Below, in pieces: positions 15,797-26,800 of a DNA stretch of 59,370 nucleotides. Source of the DNA: CAZWSC01 sp964636385 (GTDB lineage: Bacteria > Eisenbacteria > RBG-16-71-46 > CAIMUX01); assembly GCA_964636385.1 (NCBI GenBank), contig CAZWSC010000043.1, forward strand, positions 1 through 59,370. The letters are read 5' to 3'. The translations under genes were made by a program, and so were the position numbers. The first letter of the stretch is position 1; each line of letters opens with the position of its first letter. The notes beneath the pieces are model-generated. The model made no database searches, had not been told where the DNA came from, and was given only the letters and a program-made list of their open reading frames with translations.

Positions 15797-17227
15797 ATGA
15801 GACAGATATCGACAGGATTCGACCTCACACAGGGACCGATAACGCGAAGGCTTCTCCAGATGGCCTGGCCCGCGATGCTCTCGTCGTTCCTGCACAATGT
15901 ATACAACCTCGTCGATGCCTTCTGGCTGGGCAAGCTCGGGATGACGGCCCTGGTCGCTCCCACCGTAACCATGCATGTCGTCTTCATCGGTATCGCCCTT
16001 GCGATGGGCCTTGGGGGCGGCGGCATGACCCTCGTGTCCCAGTACCGCGGAGCCGGGGACTTTCGGAACCTCAGCAGGGCAGCCGGTCAGACTGTCGCTC
16101 TTCTGCTCTCCGTCTCGGTTGTTCTTTCCGCCGTGGGCCTGATCCTCATGCGGCCGATCCTGCTCTACATGCAGACACCTGCCGATGCGATGGCGGACAC
16201 AACGGCCTACATGTTCTGGATTCTGATCGGCATGCCGTTCCTGTTCGCCTTTTTCGTGTACCAGAGCATCCACACGGGGCTTGGCGACACGATGTCGCCC
16301 CTCCGTGTCAACCTCATAGCGGTGACCGTCAACCTGGTGCTCGACCCACTCCTGATATTCGGATACGGCCCGTTTCCCGCGTGGGGGACGGCAGGTGCGG
16401 CGATCGCGACTTCCATCTCGTACTTCATCGGCTGTGTCTTTGGCTTCTCCCGCATGATGCGCGGCCAAGGAGGTTTCAGGCTGCGCCTGTCAGACATGCG
16501 AATCGACAGGACGATGCTGCGGAGGATCGTGAAGATCGGGCTCCCGATGTCGGCCGGGCAGGTGACAACCGCCCTCGGTTTCACACTTCTCCTCGGCATA
16601 GTCAACTCGTTCGGATCCGCCGTCACCGCCGCGTTCGGAGTGGGCAACAGGATAATCATGATGACAATGATCCCCGTCTTCGGCCTTGCGCAGGCGAATG
16701 CGGCCGCAGTGGGGCAGAACCTGGGAGCGGACAAGCCTGACCGCGCTTCGGCTTCCGTCAAGGCCGCAGCCGGCCTGATCGCATCGATCCTCCTCCCTGT
16801 CACCACGGCGACCTTCTTCTTCGGGGCAGCGATCTCCAGGGTCTTCGTGGACGATCCGCAGGTGGCGCAGTACGGACAGGATCTGTTCAGGATCACGTCC
16901 CCGTCGGTGTTCACCTTCGGGTTCATCATGGTGCTGCTTGGAGCATTCCAGGGGGCGGGGTACACGGTCCCCATCATGGTGCTCAACGTGGGCAGGCTCT
17001 GGCTGCTTCGGATTCCGGCGTCCTATCTGCTCGCCATCACCTTCGGCTTCGGCCCTATTGGGCTATGGTGGGGCATGTTCGTCTCTAACACCGCAACGGC
17101 GGCCGCCGCTGCGATATGGTTCTCCCGGGGCAGTTGGAGACGCAAGGCCATCGACCCGGGTCCGGAGCCCAGGCGTACAGATCAGGCGGCGGACGTCGGG
17201 CCGGAACCGGTGAGAGTGGGCGATTAG
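15797..17227 (+). CDS. MATE-family multidrug/metabolite exporter
   Basis: A 476-residue inner-membrane protein with 12 hydrophobic segments in two repeated halves. The opening LTQGPITRRLLQMAWPAMLS followed by FLHNVYNLVDAFWLGKLG is the MATE N-terminus. The second half opens similarly with RRIVKIGLPMSAGQVTTALG. MATE transporters expel organic cations or metabolites using sodium or proton gradients; the substrate cannot be told. The start has no clear ribosome-binding site and lies 10 bases after the LOG gene, suggesting coupling. The C-terminus is a hydrophilic tail of about 35 residues (from SRGSWRRKAIDPGP). Confidence 0.9.
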   Translation: MRQISTGFDLTQGPITRRLLQMAWPAMLSSFLHNVYNLVDAFWLGKLGMTALVAPTVTMHVVFIGIALAMGLGGGGMTLVSQYRGAGDFRNLSRAAGQTVALLLSVSVVLSAVGLILMRPILLYMQTPADAMADTTAYMFWILIGMPFLFAFFVYQSIHTGLGDTMSPLRVNLIAVTVNLVLDPLLIFGYGPFPAWGTAGAAIATSISYFIGCVFGFSRMMRGQGGFRLRLSDMRIDRTMLRRIVKIGLPMSAGQVTTALGFTLLLGIVNSFGSAVTAAFGVGNRIIMMTMIPVFGLAQANAAAVGQNLGADKPDRASASVKAAAGLIASILLPVTTATFFFGAAISRVFVDDPQVAQYGQDLFRITSPSVFTFGFIMVLLGAFQGAGYTVPIMVLNVGRLWLLRIPASYLLAITFGFGPIGLWWGMFVSNTATAAAAAIWFSRGSWRRKAIDPGPEPRRTDQAADVGPEPVRVGD

Positions 17228-17344
17228 CCGGAGCCTCCCCGTTCCGAACCACGTCCGGGGGTCCCCAGGCCCGTTCGGCAGGGGATGCCCTGTACGGGAA
17301 AGCCCGGGCGGCAGATCTGGGAACATCCTATGGAGGCAGATTCC

Positions 17345-20300
17345 ATGATCATGATTCCGAGAGGCGGCCAGGCCGTCCGCAAAGGCAGGAGCTTTCGCAC
17401 CGGGCGGGGTCCCGCCGTTGTTCTTTCCATTCCCGCGCTCCTGCTCGTCGGAGCGGCGATGGCATCAGTCCCGGCACAACGAGTGGCCGCTGCGGGTGCG
17501 AAGGCCGAAAGGGAGGCCGGCTTCCCCATACCCGGTCTCGACTCGCTTGCCTCCACCACACTGTACAAGGCGATCGACTACATGGACATTCGTCCGTCCG
17601 AACTGGGGTTCGACAAGCTCTATGCGGAAGACGACACATTCCGTATCGGCATAGTCGAGGCACTGCTTGGGAACCCGCTGCGTGTTCCCGGATGGCAGAA
17701 GGAGAGCGTCGAACAGATCCGCGGGGCCACAGGGGTTCCGTCGGGCCTCCTTGGAGTGTTGGCCCGACTCTGCGAGGCTCCGGCCGGCCAGGGCGGCATC
17801 GCCAATCCGCGCTTCGTCGGCCGGCCGCGGCCGATCAGGCAGGGACAGAGGCGCAGTGAAGACGACCTGGACGTAAGGCCCGGCTCGGTCCGGCCCGCCA
17901 TTGGGGAGGCTGTCGCCGAGTTCGTGGAAGACTGCCGCCGCGCGGAGCGCAGACTGGACGAGGCCTTCGCAGCAGTTGCGCCTGACGATAAGGACAGGCT
18001 GCTCATGCTTGCTCCCGCATTCTGGGGCAACTCGCGTGATCCCGAGGACAGGCTCCGCAAGGGGCTCCTCCACCGCTCACTTGGCGCAGAAGTCGACACC
18101 GCCGGTGATTACACAGAGGATCCCGTGCTGGACGCAGGCGCTGCGATGAACCGCCCGGCCCTGACGGAATCGGCACAGATCTTCCTTGACGCGCTCATGC
18201 GCTGTGCCGACCGCATGAGCGATGCGCTTGGCCACTGGATCGACTCACCTGACAGGCCGGCGGAATCCGGTCCCCTCTCGATCACCTCGCTCGACGGCGT
18301 GACCGGAGAGATCCTCGGGGTGTTCGAGACTCCGTGGGGTCTGCTGATCCTTGGCGGATTCGGGCCCAACACGTACCGTCCGGAGATCCTCGAGCGGGCA
18401 GCCTTCATCTTCGAACCGGGCGGCGACGACCTGTACCGCGGGAGGGCAGCCTCGGCTGCCGGCGGCCTTCTGAGACCGTTCAGCGCCATCGTGGACTGGT
18501 CGGGGAATGACTTCTACGATGCCCGCAACGAGCCCTTCGCCCTTGGCGGTGCGCTCTTCGGAATAGCCGCGCTGATCGACATGTCCGGTGACGATGTCTA
18601 CCTGGGAGAGGACGGATCGTGCGGCGCAGGCTTCTTCGGCGCAGGCCTTTTGTATGACGGCAGCGGCGCGAACACATTCGAAGGGCGGAACTTCTGCCAG
18701 GGAGCCGGGGCATTCGGCCTCGGCGCCCTTGTCGTGGACGCGGGGGAGACCCCTCCTCCCGGGCCCGAGCTGACCGAGGACCGCAATTACACAGCCGGTC
18801 TTGTCAATGTTCCAGGCACCGGATCGGTTCCCATCCGGCATGACGAGAACGACATGTACAGGGCCGCGAGGTACTCCCAGGGATTCGCCTCGACCTTCGG
18901 CGCCGGGCTCCTGTATGACGCCGCCGGAAACGACACGTACCGCGCAGGGGGACGCTATCTCCACTCGCCGCTTCTGCCGCACGACTTTCAGTCCCTTTCA
19001 CAGGGGTTCTCGATAGGGTTCCGCCCCCGGGCAGGCGGCGGGGTCGGGATCCTCATGGACGAAGAGGGAAACGACTTCTACAACGCCGAGGTCTATGCAC
19101 AGGGTTCCAGCTACTGGTACTCGATCGGACTCCTGTACGACGGCGGCGGAAATGACCGGTATCTTGCGACCCAGTATGCGCAGGGGGCAGGGGTTCACCT
19201 TTCCGTCGGATCCCTGTGGGACCGCGGCGGGGATGATCACTACATCTGCAGGTTTGGCGTGACCCAGGGAACGGCCCACGACCTCGGGGTTGCTTGGCTG
19301 CTTGACGAAAGCGGGAACGACTTCTACGTCGTGAGCGACGGGCAGGGTGTCTCCCTCACCAACTCTACGGCGGTCTTCATCGATGCGCAGGGTGACGATC
19401 TCTACTCAACCCCGGGACGCGGGCAGGGCTGGAGCAGATGGGCGAGGGGTTTCACGGGGGCGGCGGTATTCCTGGACCTGGAGGGGAACGATACGTATCC
19501 GGAGGGCGGACCGGCCGCAGACGGCTCTGTCTGGTCCTCCGAGTTGTACGCCATCGGGATCGATCTCGACCGGAATGTACACCCCCCTGCCGAGATCATC
19601 CCCGAGCCTGTGCTCACGGCGGAGGATTCCGCCCGCGCAGTAGCCGAGCTGTTCGAGACAGCTTCGATCTGGGAGGTTGGAAGCGCCCGGGAGCCGGTCC
19701 GCAGAGCCCGCGCCGCCCTGATCGCAAGGGGCATGGAGAGCATCGAGTATGCGTTCACGGAGCATCTCGCCACGAGGAGCGGGCTTGAGTACCGGACTCT
19801 CGAGGCGCTCGGCAAGGCTCATCCCGATTCGGCCGCTGCGAGGATCCTGCCCCGCCTGCAGGATCCGGATCCGCAGGTGCGGCGCAATGCCGTGAGCCTG
19901 CTCGGCGACCTGGGGCGCGTCGAGGCACTGGAGTCGATGGCTGCGATGCTGGCCGATCGGCACGAGGAGAAGCTGTGGGTTCCGCTGATCCGATCCATGG
20001 GCGTGATGGGCGACATCAGGGCCGCCCCGGACATTCACCCCTTCCTGGGTGATCCGGAAGAGCGGCGCAGGATCTACGCGGCCGACGCCCTGAAGAGTCT
20101 GCGCGACACAACGGCGATCCACAGGCTGGTTGATCTGCTGGACGATCCGATGATGACCGTCCGCTCGGCCGCATCCGCGGCTCTGGTCTCCTTCGGTTCC
20201 GAGCCGGTCCGCGCAATCGCCTCGCGGCTGCATCAGACGGATGAGGGCCCCCGGCCCCGGACGGGCAGACGAACGGAGGGAGCTGGTAAGGCAGGTCCGG

Positions 20301-20635
20301 TCGGAAACAGGATGGTCTGGATCCGCACACTAGGCAGGATAGCGGTGTCACTGGCCGACAGCATCGGAACCGCGGACATCGAAGCCAGGGCCATCGCTCG
20401 GAGGGCGCTTGTACAGGAGTTGCAGCGCTACCCCGGGGCGGCCGGTGATCCAAGGGCAACTGTGGCGACCCTTTCGGATGGAGCATCGCGCGCCGCCGCG
20501 GTTGAGGCGTTGCTCGCACTGGAAGATGAGGAGACGGCCCGGATAGTCCGCCTCCACATGGAGGACGAGCCGGATCCCCTGGTGAGAAGAACCTACGAGC
20601 TCGCCACGGGGGCTGACCGGCAGGCCGGACGATGA
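17345..20635 (+). CDS. Exported giant repeat protein: GNDxY solenoid plus HEAT repeats
   Basis: A 1096-residue protein I cannot assign to a named family. The ATG at 17345 has GGAGG 8 bases upstream; longer starts lack one. Residues about 23-42 form a signal or anchor helix (PAVVLSIPALLLVGAAMASV). Residues about 50-345 are alpha-rich and unassigned. Residues about 355-740 contain twelve G-[ND]-D-x-[YF]-like hits (e.g. GGDDLY, SGNDFY, AGNDTY, GGNDRY, EGNDTY), mostly 26-28 residues apart, alternating with aQGxG and G-x-L-x-D segments; this periodicity suggests a beta-solenoid with Asp/Asn-rich turns that could bind calcium. Residues about 770-1000 are HEAT-like (DPDPQVRRNAVSLLGDLG, RRIYAADALKSLRD, MTVRSAASAALVSFG). 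Likely periplasmic or surface scaffold; function unknown. Confidence 0.75.
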   Translation: MIMIPRGGQAVRKGRSFRTGRGPAVVLSIPALLLVGAAMASVPAQRVAAAGAKAEREAGFPIPGLDSLASTTLYKAIDYMDIRPSELGFDKLYAEDDTFRIGIVEALLGNPLRVPGWQKESVEQIRGATGVPSGLLGVLARLCEAPAGQGGIANPRFVGRPRPIRQGQRRSEDDLDVRPGSVRPAIGEAVAEFVEDCRRAERRLDEAFAAVAPDDKDRLLMLAPAFWGNSRDPEDRLRKGLLHRSLGAEVDTAGDYTEDPVLDAGAAMNRPALTESAQIFLDALMRCADRMSDALGHWIDSPDRPAESGPLSITSLDGVTGEILGVFETPWGLLILGGFGPNTYRPEILERAAFIFEPGGDDLYRGRAASAAGGLLRPFSAIVDWSGNDFYDARNEPFALGGALFGIAALIDMSGDDVYLGEDGSCGAGFFGAGLLYDGSGANTFEGRNFCQGAGAFGLGALVVDAGETPPPGPELTEDRNYTAGLVNVPGTGSVPIRHDENDMYRAARYSQGFASTFGAGLLYDAAGNDTYRAGGRYLHSPLLPHDFQSLSQGFSIGFRPRAGGGVGILMDEEGNDFYNAEVYAQGSSYWYSIGLLYDGGGNDRYLATQYAQGAGVHLSVGSLWDRGGDDHYICRFGVTQGTAHDLGVAWLLDESGNDFYVVSDGQGVSLTNSTAVFIDAQGDDLYSTPGRGQGWSRWARGFTGAAVFLDLEGNDTYPEGGPAADGSVWSSELYAIGIDLDRNVHPPAEIIPEPVLTAEDSARAVAELFETASIWEVGSAREPVRRARAALIARGMESIEYAFTEHLATRSGLEYRTLEALGKAHPDSAAARILPRLQDPDPQVRRNAVSLLGDLGRVEALESMAAMLADRHEEKLWVPLIRSMGVMGDIRAAPDIHPFLGDPEERRRIYAADALKSLRDTTAIHRLVDLLDDPMMTVRSAASAALVSFGSEPVRAIASRLHQTDEGPRPRTGRRTEGAGKAGPVGNRMVWIRTLGRIAVSLADSIGTADIEARAIARRALVQELQRYPGAAGDPRATVATLSDGASRAAAVEALLALEDEETARIVRLHMEDEPDPLVRRTYELATGADRQAGR

Positions 20636-20644
20636 ACATCCGAA

Positions 20645-23599
20645 TCAGTCCAGGCCTTCGATAACGAATCTCCGCTCCAGGACCTGGTTGGCAGCCTCGA
20701 TGCGCTCCCTCGGCGCGAGAACCGCCTGTGCGCCCTGCGCCACCATGGCACTTCCAAGCTCCTCGGCCGCGGCGCGAAGGTCCGCTGCGACAAGCTCCAG
20801 GATCCCGGATCGGACAGCCTGCCTGTCGTCATCCTTCAGCCCTATCAGGTGGCGTTCCAGGGCGGCATATCCCCTGGATGCAGGTTCCAGCGGCGTGTCC
20901 AGCGAACCGATCGTGCTTATTATGACCTTGCGTATCTCCTCCGGATCGAGCTCTTCGGAGAGGAAGTCCCCGAACAGGCTGTCGTAGACCCCGATGGTCT
21001 TCTCCAGATTCGGATCCCTGTACGATAGCATGCTGAAGAGGCCGGACGAGGGCTGGTGGACCGCAAACCCCCCGTATGCACCGCCCTCCACCCTGATTCT
21101 CTTGTACAGGATCCCGTCGGCAAGCATACCGGCAAGTGCGAGGGTCCGCGGGGCGCCGGGATCGGTGAACCGGGAGGCGCGGAACACCCTCGCCACGTAG
21201 CACACATCACCCGGAATGACAATGCCGCGGTGTACAATCCTGGGTTGCGGCCCGGATGCCGCCCCCGGGTCTTCTCGTGCCGGAAGGGCATCAATCAGCC
21301 TGCCGACCAGGTCTCTCATGGGAGCAAGGAGGGTCTCGTCGCCTGTCAGATTGACCACCAGTCGGTCCCTGCGGAAGACCAGCTCGCGCAGTCTTCCGAG
21401 CTTCCCTGCAAGATCCGCGGCATCTTTCGCGCTCCGACGCTGCAGTTCGTTCAGGAAGCGGATCTGGGAGGCGCCGTGCCACTGATCATCACGGTATCCG
21501 CTTGCGGACAGGCCGGAGGCGGCGGCCCTCAGCACAAACTGGTGGCCGCGCGGGGCAACGGCCGCGCGCATCTGGTTTCGCATCTCGGCCAGAACTTCGC
21601 GCAGGCGAGCCTGATCTTCGAGATCTCCCGCGAGAAGGATGTCTGCGAGAATATCAACCATGCTCGGAAGGTTTCGCTTCAGGGCATTCGCCCTCAGAAG
21701 CATGGTCTGGACAACCCCCGAACCCCGCTGCCGCTCCCGGGCCTTCAGCTCGAATCCGACCCCGCCGGTGCGCAGCGCCTTGTACGTGGCGAAGGCCTCA
21801 TATGTGAGCCCGCCCGCACCCATCCCTGTTGCGGCAGCGCCCATCATCGGCAGGTATGGCTGGAGATCCTCCGGTATGTGCGAGAGATCGAAGGCCAGGT
21901 CGATGTGGGCTATACCGTTGGTGAAGATGTCGTGCTCCAGGACGGTCACTCCATCAATGGTTCGCTCTTCAGTGGGTATGATCTCCACCGACCCGGGAAT
22001 CTCCGAAACATCAAGCCGGGGCAGCGCAGCGAGGGACTCCCGGGTCTCCGGGCGCCTCTGCTCTTCCAGCAGCGCTGATGTGCGAAGGCGGATCTCCTCC
22101 TTTTGCCCCTGCGAGAGCCCGGCGGCCAGGGCGGCAAGCCTGCCTTCCAGGCGCTCTCTGCGCTCCCCTGTTAGTGTACGACTGGGCGTTATGACGGCAA
22201 GCAGGCGGTGCGGGTTGTCCACGAGCCACTTCTGCACGGCGTTTCTGAAGAGGTCCGGCTCTTCCTTCCAGCGGTTGCGCAATCCTTCGATCAGGGAGGA
22301 GAGACGAAGGGGAGGAACCGGGTCCAGGCCATGCAGCCAGTTGCCCATCGAGCGGAACAGCAGATCCAGACCGAAACTGCGCGAGATCTCCAGCCCCTGA
22401 AACTCGACCTGGTGAAACGCCGCTTCCAGCACATCATCCCCAAACCCCCTGGCTGCGATCTCCTTCAGCGTGCCGAGAGTCAGCTCCTCTATCGCCCCGG
22501 CCTTGTCGGGATCAGTGCCCCTCAGACCGACAACGAACGGCAGTTCGCGGTAGTAGGCCAGCAGACCGGCAGCCGGAGTGAGATCCTCTCCCAGCCCCGA
22601 CTCTACCAGGGCCTTGCGCAGGGGGGCTCCATCGTTGCCGATCAGGGCTTCCTGCAGAACCTCAAGGATAAGCCGCTCCTCCCCGTCCGACTGGGCGCAG
22701 GACAGCCATGCAACGTTTACCGTGCTCCGCTTCCCGAGAGGATCTTCGGGGTCTGCCGGGAAGGATTCCCGCCTTGTCCTGGGAGCATCCCACCTGGGCT
22801 GCAGCGGAGTTGAGGATTCGACATCAGTCCGTCCGAACCCCTCGAGCCGGGGCGCAAGAAACTCCAGGTGGCCCCTGGTCGGCAGGTCGCCGTAGAAGTA
22901 GATCCAGGCGTTCGAGGGAGAGTAATAGTGTCTGTGAAAGTCGATGAAGTCCCGGTATGCAAGGTCGGGTATGTGATCAGGGTGGCCTCCGGATTCGACA
23001 CCGTAGGGACCTTCCGGGAAGATGCCCTGCATTGTAGCGCGTTGTGAAATCGTCTCGGGAGAGGAGAATGCACCCTTCATCTCATTGTACACTATGCCCG
23101 AGATTGACAGCTGTCCGGACTTGTCGATCTCCATGTGGTGCCCTTCCTGAAGGAAGGTGCTCTCCCTCAGCAGGGGGCGGAAGACGAGATCCGTGTATAC
23201 CGATGCCAGGTTGTAGAAGTCCGCCCGGACCTGGCTTGCAACCGGGTAGCATGTGAAATCAGGCCCGGTCAGCGCGTTCAGGAATGTCTGCATCGAACCC
23301 TTGCCGAGTTCGTTGAACGCATCACGAACAGGGTAGTTCTCGGAACCGGCCAGGACGGAGTGTTCCAGGATGTGGGCCACACCGGTGGAGTCGGTCGGGG
23401 GAGTGCGGAAGGTCACGGCGTAGAAGTTCTCCCTGTCCCGGCAGTGGAGGTGGAGAATCCTGGCCCCGGTCTCCAGATGGACAATTTCGTAAGCGGTCGA
23501 CCGGATTTCCGGGACCCGTGTCACCCTCTCCACACGAAACCCCAGAAAGTGATCCCCTGCACTGTAACATGGCTCCGGACAAAACGTTGCTGAACTCAT
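20645..23599 (-). CDS. M16C-family zinc metalloprotease (PreP/Cym1-like)
   Basis: A 984-residue pitrilysin/insulinase-family peptidase. The inverted zinc motif HILEH is at residues 76-80 (TGVAHILEHSVLAGS), and the distal glutamate lies in the ISGIVYNEMKGAFSSPE region. The M16C middle linker and second-half domains follow (HRHYYSPSNAWIYFYGDL; VEGGAYGGFAVHQPSSGLFS; YRDPNLEKTIGVYDSL). The length matches the single-chain presequence-protease subgroup that degrades peptides within a closed chamber. The frame is open further upstream, but the ATG at 23599 has GGGAG upstream and starts the conserved sequence; no signal peptide is seen, so it is probably cytoplasmic. It ends 9 bases from the convergent repeat-protein stop. 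Confidence 0.92.
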   Translation of the reverse strand: MSSATFCPEPCYSAGDHFLGFRVERVTRVPEIRSTAYEIVHLETGARILHLHCRDRENFYAVTFRTPPTDSTGVAHILEHSVLAGSENYPVRDAFNELGKGSMQTFLNALTGPDFTCYPVASQVRADFYNLASVYTDLVFRPLLRESTFLQEGHHMEIDKSGQLSISGIVYNEMKGAFSSPETISQRATMQGIFPEGPYGVESGGHPDHIPDLAYRDFIDFHRHYYSPSNAWIYFYGDLPTRGHLEFLAPRLEGFGRTDVESSTPLQPRWDAPRTRRESFPADPEDPLGKRSTVNVAWLSCAQSDGEERLILEVLQEALIGNDGAPLRKALVESGLGEDLTPAAGLLAYYRELPFVVGLRGTDPDKAGAIEELTLGTLKEIAARGFGDDVLEAAFHQVEFQGLEISRSFGLDLLFRSMGNWLHGLDPVPPLRLSSLIEGLRNRWKEEPDLFRNAVQKWLVDNPHRLLAVITPSRTLTGERRERLEGRLAALAAGLSQGQKEEIRLRTSALLEEQRRPETRESLAALPRLDVSEIPGSVEIIPTEERTIDGVTVLEHDIFTNGIAHIDLAFDLSHIPEDLQPYLPMMGAAATGMGAGGLTYEAFATYKALRTGGVGFELKARERQRGSGVVQTMLLRANALKRNLPSMVDILADILLAGDLEDQARLREVLAEMRNQMRAAVAPRGHQFVLRAAASGLSASGYRDDQWHGASQIRFLNELQRRSAKDAADLAGKLGRLRELVFRRDRLVVNLTGDETLLAPMRDLVGRLIDALPAREDPGAASGPQPRIVHRGIVIPGDVCYVARVFRASRFTDPGAPRTLALAGMLADGILYKRIRVEGGAYGGFAVHQPSSGLFSMLSYRDPNLEKTIGVYDSLFGDFLSEELDPEEIRKVIISTIGSLDTPLEPASRGYAALERHLIGLKDDDRQAVRSGILELVAADLRAAAEELGSAMVAQGAQAVLAPRERIEAANQVLERRFVIEGLD

Positions 23600-23826
23600 C
23601 CGCAAACTCCCTCCCTGATTGCCGACACTGCATCCGACCGGCAGATAATGACTGAGGCTCCCGGGTTCAGGCAACACCGGATGCCTGTGCGTGCCGTCTC
23701 GCCAATGGCTGGGGATATCGCCGGAAGCAGCCGATAACCAGAAGCGTGTGTCCGGAGCCCCCCTTCTCAGGGTCCGCATCCGGCCAGAGCGTTGCCCAGC
23801 CATGGAAGCCGAAAGGAAGCCGCGTG

Positions 23827-26800
23827 ATGAGATTCCGTTCCCTGTGCATGGCCATTGTCATGATCCTGGTCTCCGGATGCAGCGAAGATACAAGCCAGCC
23901 CACCGACCCGGGAGACAGAATCCCACCTTCGACCGTGACGGATCTTGCCGTGGAGGCTGTCACTGCGAACAGCATCACCGTCACATGGACTGCTCCCGGG
24001 GACGACGGCGGGACAGGAACCGCTGACCGGTACGATCTCCGGTATTCGCCGAATCCGATCACCACTGCCCATTGGGATGACGCACTCCAGGCTCCGGATC
24101 CGCCCAGTCCTGCCACGCCCGGAAACACCGAGTCTTATTCATTGACCGGACTGACACCTGACACAGCCTATCACCTGGCCCTGAGAACATCCGATTCGGC
24201 GGGCAACTGGTCAGGTATCTCCAACTCGATCGCAGCGACTACTGCAGCTCCGCCTGACGAGACACCTCCGGGGGCGATTTCCGATCTGGCCGCGGAGGAA
24301 GCCTCTTCGACAGCGATCAGACTCACATGGACTGCACCCGGAAATGATGGCAGCGAGGGCACGGCAGACCGCTACGAGATCAGGTATGCGACGTTCGAGC
24401 CGGCCGACTCCACCTGGTCGATGGCGTTCCAGGCCCCTGATCCGCCCGATCCCGAAGCCGCGGGCACGATGCAGGAGCATCTTCTCACCGGACTCGAGCC
24501 ATCCACGTTCTACTTCGCTGCGATCCGGGCTGCTGACGAGGCGGACAACTGGTCGCCGATGTCCAACATCGCGTCCGCGACAACCGGCTCTCCTCCCGAC
24601 GAGATGCCGCCCGCGGCGGTATCCGACCTGGCCGTCGAATCCCCCACTCTGGGCAGCCTCACCCTTACATGGACCGCACCGGGTGATGACGGCGACCTCG
24701 GGACCGCATACGAGTACGATATCCGGCATTCGACTTCACCGATGGACGCAGCGAGCTTCCCCGCGGCTGTGCGGATCGACGCGGCTCCCCTGCCCGCCCC
24801 GGCCGGGACGCGGCAGAACATGACGGTGACCGGCCTTCAGCCTGGTACAACCTACTATCTCGGCCTGCGCACGGCGGATGAAGCCGGCAATTGGTCACTC
24901 CTTTCCAACATCGCCACCGGATCCACCACGGTGGCGGAAGACACGACTCCTCCGGCTGCGGTCCTTGATCTGCACGCCGGGTCTCCCACAACCGGCAGCC
25001 TCACACTCACCTGGACTTCTCCCGGAGATGACGGGAACCAGGGCACAGCCTCCATCTACGACCTGCGGATCGCAGACGTGCTCATAACGGAGGCAGGTTG
25101 GGAGTCCGCCGAGCGCATCCTGACCACTCCACCGCCCTCACCTCCCGGATCACGGGAGAGACACACCGTGACGGAACTGCTTCCCGGCCTGACCTACTAC
25201 TTCGCCCTGAAGACCGGCGACGAGGTGCTGAACTGGTCGGACATTTCGAACGTGGCCCAGGCCTCAACCTCGGCATTGATCGACACGATCGCCCCGGGTG
25301 AGGTGACCGATCTGGCTGTTGAGCAGGAGGGACTGGATTTCCTCGCACTCACCTGGACCGCTCCCGGAAACGACGGAGACACGGGAACCGCCTCGGTCTA
25401 TGACATCCGTTACTCGACTGCGCCGATCCTGGAGGAGAACTGGGAGGATGCCGAACGGGCTGCTGTCGAGGCCGCCCCAAAGCCCGCCGGAACACCCGAA
25501 GGCTTCACACTGAGCGGTCTTCAGCCCGGTACCATCCACCACGTAGCAATGAAGACCGGAGATGAGGCGGGCAACTGGTCGGGGTTGTCCAACACCATTG
25601 CAGGAAACACACTACCTCCGCCCGACACAACTCCTCCAGCAGCCGTGATGGATCTTGTCGCTGTGGCGCAGACACCGATGAGCCTTACGCTCAGCTGGAC
25701 AGCGCCCGGAGACGACGGAGACACCGGCACCGCCTCGGTATACGATCTGCGCTATCTGACATATCCAATCACGGCAGCCAACTGGGTCTGGGCCATCCAG
25801 GCCCGGGACGAACCAGATCCCCTGCCTGCCGGTCAGACTCAGCTGTTCGAGGCGACAGACCTGCTGCCGCAGACAACCTATTACTTCGCCATGAAGACTG
25901 CGGATGAGTTGGGCAACTGGTCCCCCCTCTCGAACACCGCAACCGGGACCACGGAACCCGCCTCGGGCGACATCATCCCTCCTTCCAGAATCACCGACCT
26001 CTCCGCCGGGTCCGCGACCATGAACAGTGCGGTGCTCACATGGACCGCGACGGGGGACGACTACCGGGAGGGCACGGCAACCACGTACGACATCCGCTAC
26101 TCCACGACGGCATTCTCCGAGGTCACATGGGATAACGCGTTGCAGGTTGCCGACATTCCCGCGCCTCTTCCATCCGGCTCGACCCAGAGCCACACGGTAA
26201 CGGGACTCTCTCCGGGGATCATCTACTACTTCGGGATGAAGGCGGCGGATGAAGTCCCGAACTGGTCGGGTCTTTCAAATGTCACAAGCGTGACGACAGT
26301 TTCCCTGCCGGATACGATTCCTCCATCCGCGGTGGCCGATCTCCGGATAGCCGAGATCTCGGCCGACTATGTTGCCCTGCGCTGGACAGCCACCGGGGAC
26401 GATGGACACTCCGGAAGGGCAACCACCTATGACATGCGCTACTCAACATCACCCATAAGCCAGGCCAACTGGGACGCCGCTGTTCCCGTTCCCGGCATGG
26501 CGAGTCCGAATGCATCGGGATTTCCCGAGCAGCTGACGGTACGCAACCTGGATCACGGAACAACCCATTACTTCGCATTGAACGTTGCAGACGAGGTTCC
26601 CAATTGGTCGGGTCTCTCGAATGTTCCGATGGCAACAACCCTCCTTCCGGCTCTTACCGGACACCTCCAGGTCGAGGGAGGAGGGCCGATTTCCAGCGCC
26701 CTGGTTGAGTTGAAGCAGTGCGGCGGTGCGGACACGGGGTTGTTCACCTATACGGAACCGGACGGTTTCTTCCAGTTCATCACGGTCCCGCCCGGCGACT

